Part shown: positions 8,284 to 16,024 of the stretch, in pieces
Position numbering within the stretch: the stretch's first letter is position 1
Layout: every line of letters begins with the position of its first letter
Source: Catellatospora sp. TT07R-123
GTDB lineage: Bacteria; Actinomycetota; Actinomycetes; Mycobacteriales; Micromonosporaceae
Length of the DNA stretch: 64,000 nt
Assembly: GCF_018327705.1 (NCBI RefSeq)
Contig: NZ_BNEM01000002.1
Coordinates: forward strand, 3,100,001 to 3,164,000
Direction: 5' to 3'
The notes under the pieces: model-generated
The model's input: the letters and a program-made list of their open reading frames with translations, nothing else
Database searches by the model: none
What the model was told of the DNA's origin: nothing
Position numbers and translations under genes: made by a program

Positions 8284-10968
8284 GACCGTGCCCGCGGTGC
8301 CGTCGACGGTGAGCCGGGCGCCCGTGGTGACGGTGGCGACCGCGTCGGGGACGCCGACGACGGCGGGGATGCCGTACTCGCGGGCCACCACGGCGCCGTG
8401 GGAGTTGGCGCCGCCCATCTCCATCACCAGGCCGCCCGCGGTGAGGAACAGCGGCGTCCAGCCGGGGTCGGTGGACGGGCAGACCAGGATCTCGCCCGGC
8501 TCCAGGTGCGCCCCGACCGGGTCGAGGATCACCCGGGCGGTGCCGGTCACGGTGCCCGCCGAGGCGGGCGTGCCGACCAGCGCGCCGTCGGGCGCCGCCG
8601 TACGCAGCCCCGCCTCGGGCTCGGTGCCGTCGGACAGCAGCACGCGCGGGATGTGGCGGCGCCGCAGCTCGTCGCCGTAGCCCTGGCGGGCCCGCTCGAC
8701 CGGCTCGTGCAGGTCGGCGCCGGCCAGCCCCGCCCGCGCCTGGCGCAGGTCCAGGAAGTACACGTCGTCCGGCCGCGCGATGCGTCCCTGCCGGGCCAGC
8801 TCCGCCCCCACCAGCCCGAGCTGGGCGCGGGCGGCGGCGATGATCCGGACCAGGTAGAACTTCGGCAGCTCGCGTACGCCCGCCAGCGCCCGCGCCCGGC
8901 CGAGCAGCGTGCGCACCGCCCGGCCGCGCCACCGGCCGCGCCGGGCGGCCCGGCCCGCCAGTGTCTCGACCATCGCCCTCGCCTCGGCGTCGCCCTGCGC
9001 GAACAGCCGGTCCGGGGCGAGCTGGGCGCTGTCCTCCGGGCTCATCCGCAGGTAGTTGGCGAGCACCCCGAGCAGGTAGCGCGGGTCGTCGGACCAGCGG
9101 GGCATGCCGAGGTCGATCTCGGCGACGGCGCGGTGGCCGTACCGGTGGAAGAAGTCCGCGAGCTCGCGGTGCACCGGCTCCGGCAGCTCGCCGGCGGCCC
9201 ACCGGCGGCCCAGCTCCTCGGAGTCCCCGGTACGCAGCACCCGCGCCGACTCCCCGTCGGCCCGCAGCCGCACCGCGATCTGCCACAGCGCCAGATCCAT
9301 CTCGGTGGTGACGTTGTGCGGGATGCCGCGCAGCACCGCCTGCACCTCGCCGACGGCGGCGTCGGGGCCGAGCAGCCGGTCGGCCAGCCCGAGCGCGACG
9401 AAACCGGCCGCGGCGACCGGCAGGATCCCGGGCAGCATCGGCGCGACCTCGTCCCGCAGCAGCCGCTCGATCCAGTCCAGCCGCTCCGGCGGGGTCAGCT
9501 CGGCGGGCGCGGCCAGCCGCGTGTCCAGCCGCTCGCCGATCCGCGCCATCCGGGCGCGGGCCGCGTCCGGCTTGACCAGCGCGTGCACCAGGTACGGCGG
9601 AACCTTGTACCGCAGCGCCACCCGCCCGACCCGGCGCAGGAACGGCAGCCGGGACGGCCGGGTGACCGACAGGCGCGGGTCGGTGAACAGCTCGCGGAAC
9701 ACCACCGCCGACCGGGCCTCCATCACGCCCAGCACCCTCGGGATGAGCGCCTGCCCGACCCGGCTGCGCACCGCCGTCGTCACGTCGAGGAACACGCGCC
9801 GCCCGGCCTCGGTGAACAGCGGCGGCCCGGCGAGCGGATCGGCGACCGGGAACCCGAACAGCCGCGACGCCCCCGACCCGATCAGCCGGAACGCGGCCAT
9901 GCCCGCCGGGGTGATCGGGCGGAACACGCCCTGGGCGACGCTGAAGCAGAAGTACACCCGCGGGTCGGCGCCGGGCCCGGGAGCCCCGTCCGGCAGCGGG
10001 AACAGCGTCGTGACCGGACGGGCCTGCGTCAGCCACAGCGTGCCGTCGGCGGCCACGGCCCACTCGGTGTCCTGCGGCGCGCCGTAGTGCGCCTCGACCC
10101 GGTCGCCGAGCCGGGCCAGCGCCACCACCTGCGCGTCGGTGAGGCAGGCGGTGTCGGCCCCCGGCTCCAGCGCGACCTGCTCGGTGCCGCCGCCGGGCAG
10201 CGGGCGCACGGCGAGCCGCTTGTCGCCCAGGCGCCGGTCGAGGATGGTCCCGCTCGCGGTGTCGACCACGAAGTGGTCCGGGTTGACCGCGCCGGAGACG
10301 ACGGCCTCGCCCAGGCCGGGGCTGGCGTCGACGACCGCCTGGCGGCGCCGGCCGGTGACCGGGTTCGCGGTGAACAGCACCCCGGCCACGGCCGCGTCGA
10401 CCATGCGCTGCACCACCACGGCCAGCCGCACGGCCCGGGCGTCGATGCCGTTGGCGGCCCGGTAGACCACGGCCCGGTCGGTCCACAGCGAGGCCCAGCA
10501 GCGCCGCACCGCGTCCAGCACCGCCGCTTCGCCGACCACGTTGAGGTAGGTGTCCTGCTGCCCGGCGAAACTGGCGAACGGCAGGTCCTCGGCGGTCGCC
10601 GACGAGCGCACCGCCACCGGCGCGTCCGCGCCGAGCCGGGCGTAGCCCTCGGCCACCGCCGCGGCGATCCCGGCCGGGACCGGCGCGGCCAGCACCGCCG
10701 CGCGCGCCCGCCCGGCCAACGCGGTCAGCGCCGCGACGTCGCCGGACGGAGTGCGTTCGAGCCCGGCGAGCACCTCGTCGAGGTCGGCGGCCGCGGTGGC
10801 CTGCCGGTACGCCTCCGTGGTCAGGCACAAGCCGGGCGGCACCGGCAGCCCGGCCCGGGTCAGCTCGCCCAGGTTGGCCGCCTTGCCGCCGACCGCGGCG
10901 AGCATGCCGCCGTCGATGTCGGTGAAGTCGAGCACCAGGTCGGTGGCGGGGGTCAGCGTCGCGCTCAT
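8272..10968 (-). CDS. Rifampin-phosphotransferase-like PEP-utilising dikinase
   Basis: 898 residues. The N-terminal ATP-grasp domain (about 1-320) has the GGKAANLGEL start, the AVRSSATAEDLPFASFAGQ nucleotide loop and the WLTQARPVTTLFPLP closing motif. The C-terminal swivelling domain carries the phosphohistidine loop GGANSHGAVVAREYGIP with His857. There is no PEP-binding TIM barrel. This order and length match rifampin phosphotransferase (Rph) rather than true PEP synthase. The middle domain differs from characterised Rph proteins in its opening segment, so the substrate is uncertain. The start chosen, 13 codons after an upstream ATG, has GGAG eight bases before it. No rifamycin-associated element was seen upstream. 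Confidence 0.82.
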   Translation of the reverse strand: MSATLTPATDLVLDFTDIDGGMLAAVGGKAANLGELTRAGLPVPPGLCLTTEAYRQATAAADLDEVLAGLERTPSGDVAALTALAGRARAAVLAAPVPAGIAAAVAEGYARLGADAPVAVRSSATAEDLPFASFAGQQDTYLNVVGEAAVLDAVRRCWASLWTDRAVVYRAANGIDARAVRLAVVVQRMVDAAVAGVLFTANPVTGRRRQAVVDASPGLGEAVVSGAVNPDHFVVDTASGTILDRRLGDKRLAVRPLPGGGTEQVALEPGADTACLTDAQVVALARLGDRVEAHYGAPQDTEWAVAADGTLWLTQARPVTTLFPLPDGAPGPGADPRVYFCFSVAQGVFRPITPAGMAAFRLIGSGASRLFGFPVADPLAGPPLFTEAGRRVFLDVTTAVRSRVGQALIPRVLGVMEARSAVVFRELFTDPRLSVTRPSRLPFLRRVGRVALRYKVPPYLVHALVKPDAARARMARIGERLDTRLAAPAELTPPERLDWIERLLRDEVAPMLPGILPVAAAGFVALGLADRLLGPDAAVGEVQAVLRGIPHNVTTEMDLALWQIAVRLRADGESARVLRTGDSEELGRRWAAGELPEPVHRELADFFHRYGHRAVAEIDLGMPRWSDDPRYLLGVLANYLRMSPEDSAQLAPDRLFAQGDAEARAMVETLAGRAARRGRWRGRAVRTLLGRARALAGVRELPKFYLVRIIAAARAQLGLVGAELARQGRIARPDDVYFLDLRQARAGLAGADLHEPVERARQGYGDELRRRHIPRVLLSDGTEPEAGLRTAAPDGALVGTPASAGTVTGTARVILDPVGAHLEPGEILVCPSTDPGWTPLFLTAGGLVMEMGGANSHGAVVAREYGIPAVVGVPDAVATVTTGARLTVDGTAGTVLLV

Positions 10969-11033
10969 CGAGGTGTCTCCCGCCGCCGGCGAACAAGAAG
11001 TCAACACTCGATGATATCCGCGTGAACGAGGTT

Positions 11034-11061
11034 GGGAAGGGCACCTCCAGGTGCCCTTCCC
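11034..11061 (-). terminator. Hairpin terminator of the ergothioneine operon
   Basis: Perfect 13-bp inverted repeat (GGGAAGGGCACCT and its complement) with a two-base centre, eight bases past the egtD stop. No T-run follows, as is common in actinomycetes. It lies between egtD and the dikinase promoter region. Confidence 0.8.
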
Positions 11062-11068
11062 TCAGCTG

Positions 11069-12049
11069 TCAGCGGCGGGTGGGGCGGTCGGTGGCCTGGG
11101 CCAGGGTCAGGCCGAAGCGGTCGTGCGAGTCCGTCCACCACTGCCGCAGGGCGAACCCGGCGGCGGCCAGTTCGGTGGCCACCGTCTGCCGGTCGAACTT
11201 GGCCGAGACCTCGGTGCGCATCTCCTCACCGGGCCGGAACTCCACCGACAGGTCCAGCGCGGGCAGGTGCACGAGCATCTCGCGCTGGGCCCGCAGCCGC
11301 ATCTCGATCCAGCGGTGCTGGGCGTCCCACAGCGCCACGTGCTCGAACGCGGTCAGGTCGAAGTCGGCGCCCAGCGAGCGGTTGAGCACCCGCAGCACGT
11401 TGACGTTGAACTCGGCGGTGATGCCCTGCGCGTCGTCGTACGCCGCGACCAGCGTCTCGGCGTCCTTGACCAGGTCGGTGCCGAGCAGCAGCCACTCCCC
11501 CGGCTCCAGCGCCCCGCGCAGCTCGCGCAGGAACGCCGCCCGCTCGCCGGGCTCCAGGTTGCCGATGGTGCTGCCCAGGAAGGCGACCATCCGCCCGCCC
11601 CCGCCCGGGATGCGGTCCAGGTCGCGGGTGAAGTCGCCGACGATCGCGTGCACCTCGATGTCGGGGTAGTCCTTGGCGATCGCCTCGGTCGCGGCGGCCA
11701 GGGCCGGCTGCGACACGTCCAGCGGGACGAACCGGCCCAGGGTGCCCTGCGCGTGCAGGGCGTCGAGCAGCAGCCGGGTCTTGTCCGACGAACCCGAACC
11801 CAGCTCCACCAGCGTTTTCACCCCGGTGTCGCGGGCGATGTCGGCCGCGTGCGCGGTCAGGATCTCCCGCTCGGCCCGGGTCGGGTAGTACTCGGGCAGG
11901 TCGGTGATGCGTTCGAACAGATCGCTGCCGTACGCGTCGTAGAAGTACTTCGGGGGCAGCGACTTCGGCGTCGCGGTGAGCCCGGCTCGGGCGTCGGCAC
12001 GCAGCCCCTCGGTCAGGTCTTCCGGGGTCAGGTGTACGTCGATCCTCAT
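11069..12049 (-). CDS. egtD: L-histidine N(alpha)-methyltransferase, ergothioneine pathway
   Basis: 326 residues, normal EgtD length. EgtD uses S-adenosylmethionine to trimethylate histidine to hercynine, the first step of ergothioneine synthesis. The sequence has the family start (LTPEDLTEGLRADARAGLTA), PPKYFYDAYGSDLFE, the SAM motif ELGSGSSDKTRLLL, FLGSTIGN and GTDLVKD, and the C-terminal SAKFDRQTV. Its ATG overlaps the egtC stop (ATGA), so translation is coupled. It is the last gene of the operon and is followed at once by a hairpin. Confidence 0.96.
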   Translation of the reverse strand: MRIDVHLTPEDLTEGLRADARAGLTATPKSLPPKYFYDAYGSDLFERITDLPEYYPTRAEREILTAHAADIARDTGVKTLVELGSGSSDKTRLLLDALHAQGTLGRFVPLDVSQPALAAATEAIAKDYPDIEVHAIVGDFTRDLDRIPGGGGRMVAFLGSTIGNLEPGERAAFLRELRGALEPGEWLLLGTDLVKDAETLVAAYDDAQGITAEFNVNVLRVLNRSLGADFDLTAFEHVALWDAQHRWIEMRLRAQREMLVHLPALDLSVEFRPGEEMRTEVSAKFDRQTVATELAAAGFALRQWWTDSHDRFGLTLAQATDRPTRR

Positions 12050-12780
12050 AGCTCCTCCACCGTGTACGAGGCCGGGTGCGCGACCACCAGTCGGCGGTCG
12101 GGTACCCCTACCCAGCCGGAGTCGTCGTCGAACGGTTCCGAGGCCACGATCACCCGTCCGGGGTCGTGGCGCACCGACAGCGCGTGGCCGTACGTGGTCG
12201 CGTACGCCCATTCGCCGTCGGTGAGCAGCAGGTTCAGCCGTGATCCGGCGGCGCTGGCGGCCAGGTCCGCCACGGTCGCCGTCACCGCCTCGGCGGGCGT
12301 GTAGCCCAGGCGCAGGCGCTGGCGCAGCAGCACCCACACGAAGGCCGCGTCGGTCGGGGCGTCCATGGTCATCAGGTCGGTGACCGGCAGGCGCTCGGCC
12401 AGCTTGGTCACGCTGTCGGGCCAGCCCGCCACGTAGCCGTTGAGGCTGAACCACCAGCCCTCGCCGCCGAACGGCGCGCAGGCCTGGTCGTTGACGACCA
12501 TGCCGGGGGTGGCCGAGCGCACGGCGGCCAGCGCCGCGGTCACCGTGGTCTGCCGGGCGACGGCGCCGAAGTTCTGGTCACCCCAGATCGGCACCGCCCG
12601 GCGGTAGCGGACCGGCCCGCTCGGGGCGTACCAGCCGACCCCGAAGCCGTCCACGTTGATGGTCCCGCCGCCGCGCATGTCGCGCGGCGCCCAGGACTGG
12701 TGCACCAGGCCGTACGGGGGCTCGACCAGCAGCGCCGCCAGCGGCACCGGCGGGCCGAGGTAGACCAGGTGGCGGCACAT
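12046..12780 (-). CDS. egtC: Ergothioneine gamma-glutamyl hydrolase, class II amidotransferase fold
   Basis: 244 residues. EgtC removes the gamma-glutamyl group from gamma-glutamyl hercynylcysteine sulfoxide. It begins MCRHL, so Cys2 becomes the N-terminal nucleophile typical of Ntn amidotransferases. Further family features are VHQSWAPRDMRGGGTINVDGFGVGWY and FSLNGYVAGW. Its ATG overlaps the egtB stop by one base (TGATG) and its own stop overlaps egtD. Confidence 0.95.
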   Translation of the reverse strand: MCRHLVYLGPPVPLAALLVEPPYGLVHQSWAPRDMRGGGTINVDGFGVGWYAPSGPVRYRRAVPIWGDQNFGAVARQTTVTAALAAVRSATPGMVVNDQACAPFGGEGWWFSLNGYVAGWPDSVTKLAERLPVTDLMTMDAPTDAAFVWVLLRQRLRLGYTPAEAVTATVADLAASAAGSRLNLLLTDGEWAYATTYGHALSVRHDPGRVIVASEPFDDDSGWVGVPDRRLVVAHPASYTVEEL

Positions 12781-14096
12781 CAGGCGATCTCCTCCGGCCG
12801 GGCGTCGCGGGCGGTGCGGAAGCCGCTGAAGATCTGCCGCCGGATCGGGTAGTCCCAGTTGCGGAACGTCCCCCGGCACGCGGCCGCGTCGGTCCCGAAC
12901 GACCCGCCCCGCAGCACCCGGTACGCGTCCCCGAAGAACACCTCGGAGTACTCCCGGTACGGGAACGGCGTGAAGCCCGGGTAGCCGCGGAACACCGAGG
13001 ACGTCCACTCCCACACGTCGCCGATGAGCTGGTGCACCCCGAGCGGGGACGCCCCGGCCGGGTAGGCGCCGGCCGGCGCGGGGGCGAGGTGCCGCTGCCC
13101 CAGGTTGGCGTGCTGCTCGTCGGGGTCCTCGTCGCCCCACGGGTAGCGGCGCGAGCGCCCGGTGGCCGGGTCGAACCGGGCCGCCTTCTCCCACTCCGCC
13201 TCGGTCGGCAGCCGCCGCCCGGCCCAGGCCGCGTACGCCTGCGCCTCGTACCAGCACACGTGCACCACCGGCTCGTCGGGCACGATCGGCTCGCGGTGCC
13301 CGAACCGGGTGTACGTGCCGTCCACGTGCCAGTGCATCGGCCGGGCCAGCCCCGCCTCGCGCCGGTGCTCCCAGCCCGCCGGGCTCCACCAGCGCGGGTT
13401 GTCGTACCCGCCCGCGTCGATGAACGCCTGGTACTGCGCGTTGGTCACCGGCGCCCGGTCGATGAAGAACGCGGCCACGTCGACGGTGTGCGCGGGGCGC
13501 TCGTTGTCCAGCGCCCACGCCTCCAGCGACGTGCCCATGGTGAACGGGCCGCCGGGCACCGCCACCTCGCCCGCGACCGGCCCGGCCGACGGCGGCGGGG
13601 GCACCGCCACCAGCACCGGGTCACCCGCGCGCAACTGGTGCGTGGCCAGCATGGTCTCGTCGTGCTGCTGCTCGTGCTGGATGATCATCCCGAAGGCGAA
13701 GCCCTGCTCCACCAGCGGGCGGCCCTCCAGGTCCACCCGGTCCAGCAGGTCCAGCACCGCGCCGCGCACCGAGCGCACGTAGGCGCGGGCCTCGGCCGGG
13801 CCGAGCAGCGGCAGCGCGGGGCGGTCGCCGCGGGGGTGCTTGAAGGCGTCGTACAGGTTGTCGATGTCGGCGCGGATCGGCTCGCGGCCGCCCACGTCGC
13901 GCACCAGCCAGAGCTCCTCCTGGTTGCCCACGTGCGCCAGATCCCACACCAGCGGCGACATCAGCGGCGAGTGCTGGCGCACCAGGTCGTCGTCGTCGAC
14001 CGCGTCGGTGAGCGCGGTGCTGCGGGCCCGCGCGCGTTCCAGCCCGGCCGCGGCGTGCTCGCGCAGCCGGTCGGGGCGTACCTGTGCCTGCGTCAT
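12780..14096 (-). CDS. egtB: Hercynine oxygenase (sulfoxide synthase)
   Basis: 438 residues. EgtB is a non-haem iron enzyme that joins hercynine and gamma-glutamylcysteine with O2. An N-terminal DinB-like part contains the iron ligands in IIQHEQQHDETML (near residues 135-147) with an earlier His in LVWDLAHVGNQEE. The C-terminal FGE-sulfatase domain shows FTMGTS, RLPTEAEWEKAAR, YPWGDE, DVWEWTSS and RVLRGGSF. The start overlaps the egtA stop (ATGA), giving a tightly coupled operon. Confidence 0.96.
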   Translation of the reverse strand: MTQAQVRPDRLREHAAAGLERARARSTALTDAVDDDDLVRQHSPLMSPLVWDLAHVGNQEELWLVRDVGGREPIRADIDNLYDAFKHPRGDRPALPLLGPAEARAYVRSVRGAVLDLLDRVDLEGRPLVEQGFAFGMIIQHEQQHDETMLATHQLRAGDPVLVAVPPPPSAGPVAGEVAVPGGPFTMGTSLEAWALDNERPAHTVDVAAFFIDRAPVTNAQYQAFIDAGGYDNPRWWSPAGWEHRREAGLARPMHWHVDGTYTRFGHREPIVPDEPVVHVCWYEAQAYAAWAGRRLPTEAEWEKAARFDPATGRSRRYPWGDEDPDEQHANLGQRHLAPAPAGAYPAGASPLGVHQLIGDVWEWTSSVFRGYPGFTPFPYREYSEVFFGDAYRVLRGGSFGTDAAACRGTFRNWDYPIRRQIFSGFRTARDARPEEIA

Positions 14097-15364
14097 CGGA
14101 TGCCTCCCTGCTGCAACCGGTGGTGGACCGCGTCGCGCACCGCCCGTACGGTGCCGGGCGGCAGATCGGTGTCGTCGAGGGCCGCGCAGGCCAGGTCCAG
14201 CAGCCGCGGCGCCACTGCCGCGATCGCCGGGTCGGCCAGCCCGTGCCGGGCCGCCTGCGTCCAGCGCCCCGCCGCGGGCGCGGCCAGCGCGGCCGCGGTG
14301 TCGACGGTGTCCTCGCGGGCGAACAGCGCCGCCACCACGGCCACCGGCACCGTCCAGCCCGTGCCGGGGTCGCCGCCGTCGTGGTCGGACTGCATGTCCA
14401 GGTAGCGCACCTCGTAGTAGCCGCGCGCCCGCACCGGCGGGAACATCGTGCTGAGGTGGTAGTCCAGGTCGTCGAGGGTCGGGGCGGGGGTGAGCGCGCC
14501 GGAGATCCAGTCGGCGAAGGTGATCCCGGGCGGGACCTCCCACGAGCCGGCCGGGCGGCGTACGCACAGCACCGGCGTGTCCAGCACCCGCCTGGTCCAG
14601 GCGGCGATCAGCTCGTCCTCGGTCGCGGCGGATCCGTCCGGTTCGGTCGGCGGGCCGTTGCGCACCGGGTCGGCGGCCAGGCAGGCCCGCAACCGGGCCG
14701 AGGCCCAGCCGGTGTCCACCCCCGCCTGCCGGGACGAGTTCGCGAACGCGGCCACCAGGGCCGGTCCGATCGCGTGCAGCGCGTGCCAGCGGGGACCCGC
14801 CCGGCCGGGCAGTCCGGCGTCCAGGCAGACCTGCACGCTCGCGGTGCCGCACATCCACATCCGCCCGTACGGGCCGAAACGGTCGAATACCGTTTCCATC
14901 GCCGAATACCGGGGCGTGTCAAGGACCCGCTGCCCGGCCCGGTGCTCGTCGCACCCGCGCCCGGCCAGGACCAGCCCGGCCCGGTCCAGCAACCCCGCCA
15001 GCTGCCGCTGGTCGGCGGCCGTGTCGTCCAGCAGCGCCGCCAGCGAGTCCGACGGCGGCGACGAGATCTCCACCTGCCCGCCGGGCTCCAGCGTCACCGC
15101 TCCGCCCCGGCCCAGTGGCGCCTGCGGGCTGTCGGCCACCAGCGCCCGCGGCGCGTGCTCCCCCAGCGCCTGCGCCAGGGTCACTGCCTGCACCGCCCGA
15201 GCCGGTTCGCCCCGGTGGTGCACCGTCCACTCCAGTTCCACCCCGGTGCCCTGCGGCGGCCCGGTCTTGAAGCAGACCTTGGCGACGTAACCTTCCGCCT
15301 GCGCCCTGTCAACGACCGCCGGAGCCCCAGCCCCCGCAGCCAGCACATCCTGCTTCACACCCAT
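14093..15364 (-). CDS. egtA: Glutamate-cysteine ligase of ergothioneine biosynthesis
   Basis: 423 residues. EgtA makes gamma-glutamylcysteine, the sulfur donor for EgtB. Family features seen are GVELEWTVHH near residue 41, GGQVEISSPP, DTPRYSAMETVFDRFGPYGRMWMCGTAS and the C-terminal ARGYYEVRYLDMQS. It is the first gene of egtA-egtB-egtC-egtD. No egtE (C-S lyase) follows, so that step must be provided elsewhere in the genome. The upstream 300 bases hold no gene and presumably the operon promoter. Confidence 0.95.
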   Translation of the reverse strand: MGVKQDVLAAGAGAPAVVDRAQAEGYVAKVCFKTGPPQGTGVELEWTVHHRGEPARAVQAVTLAQALGEHAPRALVADSPQAPLGRGGAVTLEPGGQVEISSPPSDSLAALLDDTAADQRQLAGLLDRAGLVLAGRGCDEHRAGQRVLDTPRYSAMETVFDRFGPYGRMWMCGTASVQVCLDAGLPGRAGPRWHALHAIGPALVAAFANSSRQAGVDTGWASARLRACLAADPVRNGPPTEPDGSAATEDELIAAWTRRVLDTPVLCVRRPAGSWEVPPGITFADWISGALTPAPTLDDLDYHLSTMFPPVRARGYYEVRYLDMQSDHDGGDPGTGWTVPVAVVAALFAREDTVDTAAALAAPAAGRWTQAARHGLADPAIAAVAPRLLDLACAALDDTDLPPGTVRAVRDAVHHRLQQGGIR

Positions 15365-15675
15365 CCACCCCCCTCGACGTATATGGATACCCCACGGACC
15401 CGCAAAACTACCCTCCCCCCTACCCCTTCACCCCCTTTTCACCCCTTCTCCTCCTCACTCACGCACACCCCCCTTACCCTCATCCGCGTCGATCATGAAC
15501 TTATGACACGGTTCGACGGCGTGTCGGCGGCACGACTTCCTGATCGACGAGGTTCGGGGCGAGGCGGACAGGCGGGCATGGATGAGTCACGTGAGGTGAA
15601 TGGGGGAATCAGGGCGGTCGGGTGACGGGTCGCCGAAGCGGCCTGCGGCGCCGCGCCGACGCGGACAATTGCCGT
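15365..15675. other. Intergenic region: pyrimidine-rich tract and a palindrome
   Basis: No gene seen. Bases about 15395-15480 are almost purely C/T on the plus strand, which on the egtA side is a purine-rich leader. This is followed by the long inverted repeat at 15486-15552 and then unremarkable GC-rich sequence. The egtA promoter should lie here but no clear -35/-10 pair was found. Confidence 0.6.
15486..15552. repeat. Imperfect palindromic intergenic element, family B
   Basis: Left arm CGTCGATCATGAACTTATGAC; the right arm read on the other strand is CGTCGATCAGGAAGTCGTGC. The two arms agree at most positions. The element has the size and style of the other intergenic palindromes in this window but shares no sequence with them. 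One copy only here. Confidence 0.65.
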
Positions 15676-15861
15676 ATGCAGCCGCAATCGCGACTAGAGC
15701 CCATCGTGGCCGGGACCGACGACGAGCCCGACTTCGCGAGCGAGCACTCGCGTACCAGCACCTCGGACGCGGTGTGCGCCGGCGCCGACGCCCACTCCGA
15801 TCCCGACATCCCACTCGGCCTGGGCGGCATGGACATGAAACGCACCCGCCTGCTCGACTGA
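15676..15861 (+). CDS. Small acidic hypothetical protein
   Basis: 61 residues, rich in Asp, Ser and Glu in the middle (DDEPDFASEHSRTSTSD) and ending GGMDMKRTRLLD. One cysteine (DAVCAGAD). No membrane segment, leader or known motif. Coding support is moderate: a clean frame with GC-rich third positions but no convincing ribosome site. Isolated between the egt operon and a dispersed palindrome, so context gives no role. Could be spurious. Confidence 0.4.
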   Translation: MQPQSRLEPIVAGTDDEPDFASEHSRTSTSDAVCAGADAHSDPDIPLGLGGMDMKRTRLLD

Positions 15862-15888
15862 CCGCGCCGTCCCGCCGCGCCGTCGAAC

Positions 15889-15952
15889 GTGCAGTTTCGG
15901 GGAAACTGCACGTATCCGGCCCAAGATTCCAGCACTTTCCCCGAAACTGCAC
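15889..15952. repeat. Dispersed 64-bp palindromic element, family A, copy 2
   Basis: Starts GTGCAGTTTCGGGGAAACTG and ends CACTTTCCCCGAAACTGCAC with AAGATTCCAG just before the right arm. Near-identical arms and centre to copies 3 and 4. It lies between a small hypothetical gene and the chitinase 3' end. Confidence 0.92.
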
Positions 15953-16024
15953 CCTCCCGCGCACATAGGAGCGGCCGCGCCGCCCCGGGAGGGGTGGCGC
16001 GGCCGCGGGTGGGGACGGAGGGGG

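Noticed and set aside
10969-11033. Rifamycin-associated element upstream of the Rph-like gene
   Set aside because: The expected 19-bp inverted repeat was not seen; only the egt terminator hairpin is present.
8207-11044. Long alternative frames across the dikinase gene on both strands
   Set aside because: They are Arg/Gly/Ala-rich shadows of the GC-rich codons; the real frame carries the complete ATP-grasp and phosphohistidine motifs.
15676-15861. Ribosomal peptide precursor
   Set aside because: No leader/core pattern and no modification enzyme adjacent; kept only as a doubtful small protein.
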